From: Gaiellasilicea sp963705515
GTDB lineage: Bacteria > Actinomycetota > Thermoleophilia > Gaiellales > Gaiellaceae
Length of the DNA: 64,000 nucleotides
Assembly (NCBI GenBank): GCA_963705515.1
Contig: CAVPJV010000009.1
Coordinates: 186,001-250,000, forward strand
Direction: 5' to 3'
How positions within the stretch are numbered: the first letter of the stretch is position 1; each line of letters opens with the position of its first letter. A program made the translations under genes and the position numbers. This document shows positions 24,744 through 33,505 of this stretch, in pieces. Below the pieces are notes generated by a model, which worked only from the letters and a program-made list of their open reading frames with translations, was not told where the DNA came from and searched no databases.

Positions 24744-25087
24744 GAACGATCCTAGAGAAATCGACGCTCCGGGGAACCCATCAACCGCGGATTGCCCCGA
24801 GCAGCTTCAGGGGTGTTACGCGCGAAGGGGATCCGCTCGGCGGATCCCCTTCCTGCGCAAAAATTCAGGGAGCCGGTGGCGCTTTCGTCCACCGAGCCCG
24901 CTGACTTTCCGCTTGCGCGTACGGCCCTCGAGCTCGGATTCGACCTAATCGCGCTCCGTGCTCCCTGCAGAGGAGAACCTAGCCGGGCCGCTCCGGCGGA
25001 GCAAGACCGCCGCGCGGACGATTGCTGCAAATTGCGACACTTTCCTTCTGGCCTCCCGAGAGCCGCATCGGACCGTAGGATGCCGCC
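24744..25087. other. Intergenic region before uppP
   Basis: Contains a perfect 12-bp inverted repeat at 24825-24851 (AAGGGGATCCGC and its complement with a TCG loop), no T-run, and a -10-like TAGGAT at 25076-25081, 6 nt before the GTG of uppP. Nothing else can be supported. Confidence 0.5.
24825..24851. repeat. Perfect 12-bp inverted repeat
   Basis: AAGGGGATCCGC, loop TCG, GCGGATCCCCTT. It could be an RNA hairpin or an operator-like palindrome. No adjacent T-run, so it is not a classical terminator. Confidence 0.5.
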
Positions 25088-26032
25088 GTGGGCCGTGCAG
25101 CTGTCTGGACCGTCGCGGGCACGGCCTTCGCGGCCGCGGTCGTGCTGACGCTGCTCGGAGTGGGGGACGACCCGAGCGCGCTCCCGAACTGGCAGGCGCT
25201 GATCCTGGGGCTCGTCCAGGGGGCGACCGAGCTGCTGCCGATCTCCTCGTCGGGGCACCTGATCCTCGTCCCCTGGGTGGCCGACTGGAGCTATCTGAAG
25301 GAGCACGACGCGTTCAATCAGACGTTCGACGTCTCGCTTCACCTGGGCACACTGATCGCCGTCGTCGTCTACTTCTGCGAGGACATCGTCCGCCTCGCGC
25401 GCGCCTGGTTCAGGACGCTGCCGAAGCGCCGGATCGAGACCGCCGATGAGCGGATCGCGTGGTATGTCGTCGGCGGCGACGTCCCCGCTGCGATCGTCGG
25501 CTCCGTCGGCGAGAACCTGATCGCCGAGAAGCTCGGCGAGCCTTGGCAGATCGCGATCCTGATGGGCGTCTTCGGCGCGCTCCTCTGACGTCGCCGATCA
25601 GCAGCCCGAGCAGCAAGGAGATGAGCCAGGTCGGGCTGAAGGCAGCGGTGGGCGTGGGGCTCGCGCAGACCCTCGCGCTGATGCCGGGAGTCTCGCGGTC
25701 GGGGATCACGATCACCGCGGGCCGCTTCCTCGGGCTCGACCGCGACTCGGCCGCGCGCTTCTCGTTCCTCCTGTTGGTGCCGATCACGCTTCGGCGCCGT
25801 TCTGCTACAAGGGCGTAGCAGGACGTGCTTCTCGCTGACCTGCCACCCGGCACGACGGGACCCTTCATCGTCGGCTCGCTGGCCTCGTTCGGGGCCGCCT
25901 GGTGGCGATCTCCGCGCTGCTCGGCTACGTGCGCCGGCACACCTACACGGTGTTCGTCCGTCTACCGCATCGTCGCTGGCCGCGATCATCCTGCTGGTGA
26001 TCGCCACGGGCGCCCGCTCGGCCGGCTTCTGA
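25088..26032 (+). pseudogene. uppP: Undecaprenyl-diphosphatase, multiple frameshifts
   Basis: UppP/BacA recycles undecaprenyl diphosphate in cell-wall synthesis. The N-terminal half is intact from GTG 25088: ALILGLVQGATELLPISSSG and HLILVPWVADW, then VSLHLGTLIAVVVYF. After GVFGALL (about 25585) the frame breaks. The conserved LMPGVSRSGITITAGRFLGL continues in another frame, then at about 25795 it shifts again, and the tail AAIILLVIATGARSAGF ends at 26032 in a third. At least three indels within 450 bp suggest either a dead gene or bad local sequence. UppP is often partly redundant with PAP2-type phosphatases, so loss is possible. Confidence 0.8.
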
Positions 26033-26109
26033 GGGGTGCGGGGGCGATTCGAGCCAACTTGACATAACGCCGGTTCTCGTGCATCGGCTTGCCAGAGGTC
26101 AAGAACCGC

Positions 26110-26116
26110 TAATACT
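26110..26116 (+). promoter_or_regulatory. -10 hexamer, leaderless GAF gene
   Basis: TAATACT, then 6 nt, then GTG at 26123; TTGCCA at 26089 is a plausible -35 (16-nt spacer). No ribosome site is present. Confidence 0.5.
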
Positions 26117-26122
26117 GCGTCT

Positions 26123-26608
26123 GTGGCACCTGCGGACGTCTCGGACTCGCTCGACAGGATCGACGCCGAACACTCGGTGTCGCGCGTGCTGTACGTCGCC
26201 TGCGGTGAGCTCGTCGAGCTGCTCGACGCGACGTTCGCGTCGGTCTCACGCGTGATCGGCGACCTGCTCGTCGAGCTCAGCGGCTACCGACGCGACGGCG
26301 GCGAGCACCCGCTCGAGCTCTTCCTCGTCACCGACTACCCGCTGACCCAGGAAGTGATCCAGATCGGCGAGCCGCGCGTCGTCCGGCGGTCCGATCCGGG
26401 TGCCGACCCGGCCGAGGCCGCCTTGCTCGCCCGTCTCGGCTTCGACTCGCTGCTGATGCTGCCGCTCCGCTCGCACGGCCAGAGCTGGGGCCTCGTCGAG
26501 ATCTACGTCGAGGAGGATCGCGCGTTCGCTGCGAACGAGATCGAGAGCGCGCAGGCCATCATCGAGCGCGTCGGCGAGCTCCTCGCCGTGCTCGAGCACC
26601 GAATCTGA
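26123..26608 (+). CDS. GAF-domain protein
   Basis: 161 residues carrying one GAF-like domain: a helix start (SVSRVLYVACGELVELL), strands VSRVIGDLLVELSGYR and LELFLVTDY, then SLLMLPLRSHGQSWGLVEIYV and a closing helix EIESAQAIIERV. GAF domains bind small ligands or chromophores, but no ligand residues can be assigned. It lies just before a primary sigma factor on the same strand and is likely leaderless. A sensory or regulatory partner role is inference. Confidence 0.75.
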   Translation: MAPADVSDSLDRIDAEHSVSRVLYVACGELVELLDATFASVSRVIGDLLVELSGYRRDGGEHPLELFLVTDYPLTQEVIQIGEPRVVRRSDPGADPAEAALLARLGFDSLLMLPLRSHGQSWGLVEIYVEEDRAFAANEIESAQAIIERVGELLAVLEHRI

Positions 26609-26664
26609 TTTCGGCGGCGGGGTTTGGCACCGAGAAGCTCTCGGGTAGGTGTACGTTTGCCTCC

Positions 26665-27732
26665 ATGACGACGGTCGACATCGAACACCTGCTTCGCAAC
26701 GACGAGCTCCTGCAGCTTCTGGACGCCGCCGAGCAGGGCGGCTCGTTGAAGGCGGCCGAGCTCGCCGACGTCGTCGAGACACACGAGCTCGATGCGCTCG
26801 AGCAGGATGCTCTCTACCGCGAGCTCGACCGCCGCGGGATCGAGGTCGTCGTCGACGAGCCGAAGGAAGAGGAGCCCCTGCCCGCACCCGCCCCGGCCGC
26901 GGTCCAGGAGACGACGACCGACGCGCTGCAGCTCTTCCTGCGCGAAGCGGGCCGGCATGCGCTCCTCACCGCCGCGCAGGAGGTCGAGCTCGCGAAGAAG
27001 ATCGAGAAGGGCGACATGCGCGCGAAGCAGCTGATGATCCAGTCGAACCTGCGCCTCGTCGTCTCGATCGCCAAGAACTACCGCAACCAGGGCCTGCCCT
27101 TCCTCGATCTGATCCAAGAGGGGACGCTCGGGCTGATCCGGGCCGTCGAGAAGTTCGACTGGCGGCGGGGCTTCAAGTTCTCGACGTATGCGACCTGGTG
27201 GATCCGGCAGGCAGTGGCACGCGCTCTCGCCGACAAGGCCCGCACGATCCGGATGCCGGTGCACATCGTCGAGCGGCTGCAGAAGATGAACCGCGCCGAG
27301 CGGACGCTCTGGACGCAGCTCGGGCGCGAGCCGACGCTCGAGGAGATCGCCGAGGAGGCTTCCCTCCCGCTGCAGCAGGCGATCGAGGTGCGCGCGGCCG
27401 CGCGGGCCTCCACGAGCCTCGACCAGCCCGTCGGCGAGACCGAGGACGCCGTCTTCGGCGATTTCGTCGCCGGCGAGGGTCCCTTGCCCGAGGAGCAGGT
27501 CGAGCTCTCGTTGCGCAGCCAGGCGCTCAAGGAGGCGCTGGGAGCGCTCTCGGAGCGCGAGCGCCAGGTCGTCGTGCTCCGCTACGGCCTCACCGACGCC
27601 GAGCCGAAGACGCTCGAGGAGATCGGCCGCCGGCTCGGGCTGACGCGCGAGCGCGTCCGGCAAATCGAGCTCGACTCGCTGAAACGGCTCGCCTCGCTGC
27701 GCGAGCTGGAGTCAGTCGGCGCCGCGCTCTGA
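26665..27732 (+). CDS. rpoD: RNA polymerase sigma factor, RpoD-type with region 1.1-like start
   Basis: 355 residues. It begins with a short helical, acidic segment resembling region 1.1 (residues 1-65), then a Pro/Ala linker. Regions 1.2-2 follow (DALQLFLREAGRHALLTAAQ, IQSNLRLVVSIAKNYRNQGL, FSTYATWWIRQAVARAL), then region 3 and region 4 (LSERERQVVVLRYGL, GLTRERVRQIELDSLKRL). Region 2.4/4.2 motifs are those of housekeeping sigma. TACGTT lies 7 nt before the ATG, so it may be leaderless. The converging neighbour is also RpoD-like. Confidence 0.9.
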   Translation: MTTVDIEHLLRNDELLQLLDAAEQGGSLKAAELADVVETHELDALEQDALYRELDRRGIEVVVDEPKEEEPLPAPAPAAVQETTTDALQLFLREAGRHALLTAAQEVELAKKIEKGDMRAKQLMIQSNLRLVVSIAKNYRNQGLPFLDLIQEGTLGLIRAVEKFDWRRGFKFSTYATWWIRQAVARALADKARTIRMPVHIVERLQKMNRAERTLWTQLGREPTLEEIAEEASLPLQQAIEVRAAARASTSLDQPVGETEDAVFGDFVAGEGPLPEEQVELSLRSQALKEALGALSERERQVVVLRYGLTDAEPKTLEEIGRRLGLTRERVRQIELDSLKRLASLRELESVGAAL

Positions 27733-27823
27733 CTTGCCGCGCAGATCGCGAATCTGCGGAAGCGGATCCGAGCTCGCGCGAAGACCCCTGAAGCGGCCGC
27801 TGCGCGGCCGCGGACGTCCGTCG

Positions 27824-28837
27824 CTAACTGCGGAGGTAGAACTCGAGCCCGGGCGCGACCATTCGCAGCTCGCGGAGGGCGCGTGACTCGAGCTGGCGGA
27901 CGCGCTCGCGGGTGATGCCGAGCCCCGCCCCCACCTCTTCGAGCGTCTGCGGGATCTGGCCGTCGAGGCCAAACCGCTGGGCGAGCACGTGGCGCATGCG
28001 CGGGTTGAGCCGGTCGAGTGCCGCCGCGAGCTCGGTCGAGCGCAGCCGGTCGGCCGTCTCGACGTCGGGGCCTGCGGTCTTGGTGTCCTCGACCATGTCG
28101 CCGTAGAGGCTCTCGCCGTCGCCGACGGGGGTCTCGAGGCTGACGGGATCCTGAACGAGCTCGAGCAGCTCCTGGACGCGCTCGGGCGTGAACCCGGCCT
28201 CGGCCGCGATCTCGTCGGTGGTCGGGTCGCGGTTCAGCTTCTGGGCGAGGACGCGACGGCCGCGCATCACGCGCCGCACCTGCTCTGCGACATGGACAGG
28301 CAGGCGGATCGTCCGGCCCTGCTCCGCAAGCGCGCGGGTGACCGCCTGGCGGATCCACCACGTCGCGTAGGTCGAGAGCTTGAAGCCCATCGTGTAGTCG
28401 AACTTCTCGACCGCGCGGATCAGGCCGAGGTTGCCCTCCTGGATCAGGTCGAGGAGCGGCACGCCGGCCTTCGTGTAGTTGCGGGTGATCGACATCACGA
28501 GGCGGAGGTTCGACTCGATCAGCTTGCTCTTGGCCGCCTCGTCGCCCTCGTCCTTGCGCCGCGCGAGCTCGCGCTCCTCGGCGGCCGTCAACAGCCGGCC
28601 GTCGCCGATCTGGCGTACGTAGAGCTTGAGCGGGTCCTGGGTCGCCTCCGCCGCGACGGCGACGACCTCGTCCGGCTCGTCCTCGTCCTCGCTCTCGGCC
28701 TCGGCCGACTCTGCGTCGGCCGCTTCTGCCTCCGGCTCGGGTGTGTCGATCGGCTCGAGCCCAGGCAGGAGCTCGAGGTGCGGCTCTGCGGGCTCGGTGA
28801 CGGCGCGGAAGACGGGCTCTGCGGCGTTGGGCTCCAT
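27824..28837 (-). CDS. RNA polymerase sigma factor, RpoD-like (second copy)
   Basis: 337 residues. The N-terminus is an acidic, Glu/Asp/Ala-rich stretch (about residues 32-65) instead of region 1.1. Regions 1.2-4 are conserved: DPLKLYVRQIGDGRLLTAAE, IESNLRLVMSITRNYTKAGV, STYATWWIRQAVTRALAEQG, and GITRERVRQLESRALREL. It is a group 1/2 sigma, so it probably recognises similar promoters to the neighbouring RpoD. The two genes converge, 91 bp apart. Which one is the main sigma cannot be told from sequence; the first has region 1.1-like sequence, favouring it. Confidence 0.9.
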   Translation of the reverse strand: MEPNAAEPVFRAVTEPAEPHLELLPGLEPIDTPEPEAEAADAESAEAESEDEDEPDEVVAVAAEATQDPLKLYVRQIGDGRLLTAAEERELARRKDEGDEAAKSKLIESNLRLVMSITRNYTKAGVPLLDLIQEGNLGLIRAVEKFDYTMGFKLSTYATWWIRQAVTRALAEQGRTIRLPVHVAEQVRRVMRGRRVLAQKLNRDPTTDEIAAEAGFTPERVQELLELVQDPVSLETPVGDGESLYGDMVEDTKTAGPDVETADRLRSTELAAALDRLNPRMRHVLAQRFGLDGQIPQTLEEVGAGLGITRERVRQLESRALRELRMVAPGLEFYLRS

Positions 28838-29000
28838 CTGGCATCCGTATCGGCCGTTCGCACGAAAGGCTTGAGGAATCCGTTGAAACCTGTCGAAAAC
28901 CTCTTACAGTGAAAGCACTAACTTCGTTCGAACATGCGGCGTCTACTCTTCACGAGTTGGAAACTCTCCAGCCGACCTGCGACCTAGGATTTGTCCAGCC
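28838..29000. promoter_or_regulatory. Divergent promoter region of sigma factor and amidotransferase
   Basis: 163 bp. On the plus strand TAGGAT at 28985-28990 lies 10 nt before ATG 29001. On the minus strand a near -10 (TACGGA) lies 6 nt before ATG 28837. No ribosome site on either side is strong. No other element was recognised. Confidence 0.4.
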
Positions 29001-29795
29001 ATGTGCGGAATTGCCGGCTATAGCCTGAGCCCCGAATCGAGCGTCAAGCGGACGCTCGCGGCGCAGGCGCTCCTGGCCGGTATCGCCGAGCGCGGTGCGG
29101 ACGCCGTCGGCTATGCCCACCGGGGCTCGAGCAGCTCCGTGACGGTGCACAAGCGCCGCTCCGGCGCCACTGAGCTGCTGGACGAGGTTCATGTCCCGCC
29201 GGCCGCGACGCAGGTGCTCGTGCACGTGCGCGACTACACCAAGGGCCATCCCACGATCGAGGCGAACAACCACCCGATCCGGCACGGCTCCGTCGTCGGG
29301 ATCCACAACGGGATCATCGTCAACGACGAGGAGATCTTCGCCCACTACGGCTTCGAGCGCGCGCATCCCGAGATGACGGTCGACTCCGAGGCGATCTTCG
29401 CCCTCGCCGAGCACGCGCAGGGCAGCCCGGAGGCGCTCGAGGAGCTGTACGGCGCGATGGCCACCGCCTGGCTCGACGAGCGCGTCTCCTCCACGCTCTT
29501 TCTCGCTCGCGCCGTCGGCCGGCCGCTCTGGGTCGGCACCGGCAGCAAGGGGCTCTTCTTCGCCTCTACCCGCGACGCGCTCGAGGTGCTCGAGTCGACG
29601 CTGCGGCTGACGCTGCGCAAGCGCGAGGTCGAGGAAGGCATGCTGCTGCGGGTCGAAGACGGCCGCGTCACCGCCGTCCACCGCTTCCGGCCCGATCGCT
29701 CCTATGTCGAGGAGACGACCCTGCCGTCGGTGCGCGCACCGCACGAGGGCGCTTCCTGCCTCAAGCGGCTCGCCGCGATCGCGCTCGCCGCCTAG
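29001..29795 (+). CDS. Class II glutamine amidotransferase domain protein
   Basis: 264 residues. The nucleophile is Cys2 (MCGIAGYS), followed by the amidotransferase pattern: HVRDYTKGHPTIEANNHPI (ammonia/Gln-site), and VVGIHNGIIVNDEEIF with the conserved HNG. It covers only the Ntn glutaminase domain; no synthetase (GlmS SIS, PurF PRT or AsnB) domain is attached. Other stand-alone forms act with separate partners. The target is unknown. Confidence 0.8.
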   Translation: MCGIAGYSLSPESSVKRTLAAQALLAGIAERGADAVGYAHRGSSSSVTVHKRRSGATELLDEVHVPPAATQVLVHVRDYTKGHPTIEANNHPIRHGSVVGIHNGIIVNDEEIFAHYGFERAHPEMTVDSEAIFALAEHAQGSPEALEELYGAMATAWLDERVSSTLFLARAVGRPLWVGTGSKGLFFASTRDALEVLESTLRLTLRKREVEEGMLLRVEDGRVTAVHRFRPDRSYVEETTLPSVRAPHEGASCLKRLAAIALAA

Positions 29796-30475
29796 CCGGC
29801 GAGCGACCCGTCAGGCGCGACGTCGACGCCCTCCTCGCGCAAACGCTCGCGCACGAGGAACTGGAACGCGGCCCAGGCGGGCTGGACGTCGATCATCCGG
29901 TAGACCTGCCACTCGGTCAGCAGCGACGCGTCGGCACGCCGTGCGGCGGCCCAGTCGGCCATCTTCGGCAGCCGGCCGAGCGTCCGCGCGAGTGTCGCGC
30001 CCTGCTCGACCGCCCGCTCCAGCCGCTCCTCCCCCACCGGCACGTCGAATCCCGCTTCCCGCAGCGCCTGCGCCAGCGAGCCGAACGTGTGCCAGAGCAG
30101 CGATTTCGAGGGGATCGCGCCCTTGCGCGCGTCGATATCGCGTGCCGTCGGCGTGCGCCCGAGCTCCTCTCCCAGCGCCCGCAGCCGCCCGAGCAGCTCC
30201 TCGCGGGTGGCGAAGCGCCGCGGCACGAGCCCCGCCTGCCGCTTCGCCGCGTTCCAGCTGCCGAAGTGCTCGATCACGGTCTGGGGGTGCACCGTCGTCT
30301 GCGCGTCCGCGGCGAACTCGCGCATGGTCGGCGAGCGGCCGAGCCGCTCGGCGCTGTCCTTCAGCTGCGCCAGGATCTCTTCGTCGGTGTACCGCTTCCG
30401 GATCCCCGCCTGGAATGCCGCGAGCGCCTCCGGATCGATGCCTGCCACCGCGGGGTGGCGGCGGGATCGTCCCAT
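29792..30475 (-). CDS. Homing-endonuclease-associated (HNH) repeat protein
   Basis: 227 residues made of four copies of a repeat seen in proteins with HNH nucleases: a helix E(I/L)L..L...AE.LGRSPT..(E/D)F, then a second helix with HFGSWNAAKRQAGL or HTFGSLAQALREAGF. Here no HNH nuclease domain follows, so it is probably a DNA-binding protein without cleavage activity. ATG 30475 is supported by TACACT six nt upstream. The stop overlaps the amidotransferase end by 4 nt (convergent). Function unknown; it may be a stand-alone regulator or a remnant. Confidence 0.72.
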   Translation of the reverse strand: MGRSRRHPAVAGIDPEALAAFQAGIRKRYTDEEILAQLKDSAERLGRSPTMREFAADAQTTVHPQTVIEHFGSWNAAKRQAGLVPRRFATREELLGRLRALGEELGRTPTARDIDARKGAIPSKSLLWHTFGSLAQALREAGFDVPVGEERLERAVEQGATLARTLGRLPKMADWAAARRADASLLTEWQVYRMIDVQPAWAAFQFLVRERLREEGVDVAPDGSLAG

Positions 30476-30481
30476 GCAAAC

Positions 30482-30487
30482 AGTGTA
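30482..30487 (-). promoter_or_regulatory. -10 hexamer, leaderless HNH-repeat gene
   Basis: TACACT on the minus strand, 6 nt before the ATG at 30475. Confidence 0.45.
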
Positions 30488-30577
30488 GAGCATCCGCAGC
30501 GATTTGCAACGACGTCCGAACAGGACACGTCCCAGGGACTGTCCCCAGGACATGGCCGAAACGGGCGCTGACGGGAG

Positions 30578-33304
30578 CTAGATCGCGAGCAGCTTCGGGC
30601 GCGCCGGAGCGTCGTCCTTGAGCGACTCGAGCGGCAGGATCCGCTCGAGCGCGCCGACGCAGCGCGGGCAGAACTGGGTGCCGGCGGCGCCGCGGAGCTC
30701 GGCGAGCGCCTCCTCGAGCGGCCTGGCGGCGCGGTAGATCCGGGTCGTCAGCATCGAGTCGAGCGCGTCGGCGACGTGGATGATGCGGGCGCCGAGCGGG
30801 ATCTCCTCATGCCGGAGCCGGTCGGGGTAGCCGGTGCCGTCGAAGCGCTCGTGGTGATGACGGATCGCCGGGACGGCGTCGCCGAGGAAGCCGAGGCGAT
30901 CGATGATGCGCGCGCCCTCGTCGGCGTGGCGCTGCATCAGCGCCCACTCCTCCTCCGTGAGGCTGGCCGGCTTGAGCAGGATCGAGTCCGGGATCGCGAG
31001 CTTGCCGATGTCGTGGAAGAGCGCCGCGTGGCCGAGCAGGTCGAGCTCCACTTGCGAGAGCCCGAGCTCGCGGCCGATCGCCAGCGCGAGCTGCTGCACG
31101 CGCCGCGAGTGGCCGGCGGTGTAGGCGTCGCGCGCGTCGACGGTCGCCGAGAGGCTCTCCATCGCCGCGGTCGATCGCTCCTTGAGCAGCCTGTTCGCCT
31201 GCTCGAGCGAGACGTTTTGGGTATGGATCGTCTCCGCCGCCTGGCGCAGCTTCTGCGCGCTCCTGCGGGTGTGCGAGAGATAGGCCTCCTGCGTCTTGCG
31301 CATCAGCAGCAGCGGCACCGCGAAGACGGCGAGGGCGTAGAGCCCGGCTGCGTGGTAGCCGATCGCGATCACGCCGCCGATGAAGCCGTAGACGACGTAG
31401 TGCGGCAAGAGCCAGAGGAAGCGTTCGTGCCAGACGCGCCACACCTTCTCGCGGCCCTCCATCGCCAGTGCCACCGAGAGCAGGCCGGTGTTGACGGCGA
31501 AGTAGAGTCCGCCCGCCACGAGCCCGGCGGCGACTGTGACGAGCTCGCCGAGGCCGTTGTCGAAGCCCAGCATGAAGACCGCCGACGCCGCCAGCGAGGA
31601 GAGCGTGAGCGTGCCGATGTTGAAGAGGACGCGGTGGATCTGCTGACGCTGCGCGCTCCACTGCACGACGCAGATCGCCACGGCAATCGCGAGGGCGGCT
31701 CTCGGCCCGAAGAGCGAGGCACCCGCGAGCGCGCCGACGGCGCTGACCGAGATCGAGCCGTCGTCGAGCTCGAGCGCGAGCGCCTCACCCACGCTGACGA
31801 GCGCGATCACGGCGAGGAGGCCGATCATGTCCGTCGAGGAGCCGTAGATCGCTCCGACGATGCCCGCCGTGATGCCGACCGAGCTGACGAGGCCGACGAG
31901 CACGCCGAGTCGAAGCGAAAGCTGGAGGAACCGCGGGCCACTGGTCGTGTGCGCCGTATGCCGCCGCTCTTGCTCCGGCAGCGCCTCGGGGACGCGCGCG
32001 AGCGGCTCCCGGTGGTCGCCCTCCTCCGGCACGGCGACGAGCCGCTGCGTGCGGTCGGCCGGCATCAGCAGGGGCTCTGAGCTGGCGCCGAGGACGCGGT
32101 TGCGTCCCTGCAGCTTGGCGCGGTAGACGGCGAGGTCTGCCTGGTGGATGAGCGCGTTCGGGTCCTGCGCGTCCTTCGGGTAGCCGGCGACGCCGATCGA
32201 GACAGTGGCGCGGATCGGGTCGCTCGACGTCTCGACGTCGTAGAGCTTGTCTGCGACTGCGCGGCGGATCCGCTCGGCGATCTCCATCGCCTGCTCTGGC
32301 GGCGTCTCCGGCAGGAGGATCGAGAACTCCTCGCCGCCGAAGCGGGCCGGCACGTCGTACTGGCGCAGCTCGGCGCGAAAGACCTCGGCGATGCCCTTCA
32401 GGACGGCGTCGCCGGCGAGATGGCCGTAGGTGTTGTTGATCTCGCGGAGCAGGTCGAGGTCGGCCATGATCAGCGAGAGCGGCCGCTCGAAGCGCTGTGC
32501 GCGCCCGAGCTCCTCCGAGAGCGCCGACGCGAAGTAGCGCGCGTTGAAGAGGCCCGTCTTGGGATCGACGCGGGCCTCGGCTTGCAGCTGCGGGACGGAG
32601 AGCGCCCGGTGGATCAGCAGCAGCGGGGCGATGGCGAATGGGACGAGCCAGGGGTTGCCCGTCCAGAAGGCTGCGAGGATGACGCCGAGGGCGGCGAAGA
32701 CGAACTCGGTCGAAAGCGTCTGGTACGAGAAGAGCTGCCGCATCGGGTGGCCGTTGACCAGGCGGATCATCGGTGCGATCAGCGCCGAGTTGAGCACGAC
32801 GAGGACGACGGCCGCGGCGGTGCCCGCGAGGGCGAAACGGGCGTCGTCGGAGGTGATGAGGCCGTCGGCGCCGCGGACGACGTGGGCCGCCCCCCACGCC
32901 GACATCGTCGCGATCGTGAACACGAAGATGTTGGTGGACTGCACGTACCACGTCCCGCGGCTGCGGAGCCACTCGGGAATGTGCTGGATCAGCGGGATCA
33001 GGGCGAGCAACGCCGGCTGCACGAGCAGGGCGGCCGCGATCAGGAAGACGCCGGTCGTGTGGTAGCTCTTGTTGCCGGGCGTGCGCACGACGAAGAACTG
33101 CGCGACCGCGACGCTGGCCGCCAGGACCACGAACTCGAGCCAGTCGCCCGTATGCCGGTCGAGATCGGCGAGGAACGGCGCCGTGACGCCGACCGCAGCC
33201 GCGCCCACGAACAGGAAGTAGGCGAGCGCCTTCGGCGGCAGCTTCGCGCTGCGCTCGACGCTACTCGCGCGCTCGACCGCATCTTCGAGTGGAATCGCGC
33301 TCAC
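30578..33304 (-). CDS. Membrane GGDEF and HD-GYP dual-domain protein
   Basis: 908 residues. The order is: first membrane block (residues about 28-235, 6-7 helices); GGDEF domain (240-405) with GGEEF at 323-327 and an inhibitory I-site R-x2-D (Arg314 to Asp317); second membrane block (about 458-668); coiled-coil-like stretch (675-715); HD-GYP domain (715-880) with HDIGKLAIPDS (His764, Asp765) and HHHERFDGTGYP. Both enzymatic halves look complete: c-di-GMP synthesis and its hydrolysis to pGpG/GMP, each behind its own membrane sensor. This looks like a fusion of two TM-sensor proteins. Upstream lies the conserved element found also before the protease gene. Confidence 0.88.
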   Translation of the reverse strand: MSAIPLEDAVERASSVERSAKLPPKALAYFLFVGAAAVGVTAPFLADLDRHTGDWLEFVVLAASVAVAQFFVVRTPGNKSYHTTGVFLIAAALLVQPALLALIPLIQHIPEWLRSRGTWYVQSTNIFVFTIATMSAWGAAHVVRGADGLITSDDARFALAGTAAAVVLVVLNSALIAPMIRLVNGHPMRQLFSYQTLSTEFVFAALGVILAAFWTGNPWLVPFAIAPLLLIHRALSVPQLQAEARVDPKTGLFNARYFASALSEELGRAQRFERPLSLIMADLDLLREINNTYGHLAGDAVLKGIAEVFRAELRQYDVPARFGGEEFSILLPETPPEQAMEIAERIRRAVADKLYDVETSSDPIRATVSIGVAGYPKDAQDPNALIHQADLAVYRAKLQGRNRVLGASSEPLLMPADRTQRLVAVPEEGDHREPLARVPEALPEQERRHTAHTTSGPRFLQLSLRLGVLVGLVSSVGITAGIVGAIYGSSTDMIGLLAVIALVSVGEALALELDDGSISVSAVGALAGASLFGPRAALAIAVAICVVQWSAQRQQIHRVLFNIGTLTLSSLAASAVFMLGFDNGLGELVTVAAGLVAGGLYFAVNTGLLSVALAMEGREKVWRVWHERFLWLLPHYVVYGFIGGVIAIGYHAAGLYALAVFAVPLLLMRKTQEAYLSHTRRSAQKLRQAAETIHTQNVSLEQANRLLKERSTAAMESLSATVDARDAYTAGHSRRVQQLALAIGRELGLSQVELDLLGHAALFHDIGKLAIPDSILLKPASLTEEEWALMQRHADEGARIIDRLGFLGDAVPAIRHHHERFDGTGYPDRLRHEEIPLGARIIHVADALDSMLTTRIYRAARPLEEALAELRGAAGTQFCPRCVGALERILPLESLKDDAPARPKLLAI

Positions 33305-33394
33305 TCTGCTCGCCCTATGCCCTTCATGCCGCGTGTCTCCTTCGATGCCGCAGAGATCGAAAGCACCTCAGCCCGACCGGATCGGCCGGTTCGG

Positions 33395-33400
33395 AGGGTA
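33395..33400 (-). promoter_or_regulatory. Candidate -10 of GGDEF/HD-GYP gene
   Basis: TACCCT on the minus strand, 91 nt before the start codon and next to CATAC. The equivalent position before the protease is TACGGT at 35667-35672. Confidence 0.35.
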
Positions 33401-33408
33401 TGCCGCAG

Positions 33409-33457
33409 ATGGGGAAGGGGCATCCCCCGTTCGAGGCACGACCTGGAGTTCCCCCGA
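33409..33457 (-). promoter_or_regulatory. Conserved upstream element, copy A
   Basis: Matches copy B at 35682-35731 in blocks: on the plus strand ATGGGG, a 7-8 nt gap, TCCCCC, TT, GGCA, a CC block, GGA and GTTCCCCCGA. It starts 105 nt upstream of the GGDEF/HD-GYP start. The identity, order of blocks and equal spacing argue for function; whether DNA operator or RNA leader is unresolved. Confidence 0.6.
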
Positions 33458-33466
33458 AAGGGTGAG

Positions 33467-33494
33467 AGCGGGCCGGCCTCCCGGCCGGCCCGCT
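33467..33494 (-). terminator. Stem-loop after the protease gene
   Basis: A perfect 12-bp GC-rich stem with a 4-nt loop (AGCGGGCCGGCC and complement), 12 bases past the protease stop. No T-run. Confidence 0.5.
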
Positions 33495-33505
33495 GTCTCA
33501 CAACG

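Noticed and set aside
33305..33460. c-di-GMP (GEMM) riboswitch before the GGDEF gene
   Set aside because: No GEMM consensus could be found; the region carries the shared block element instead.
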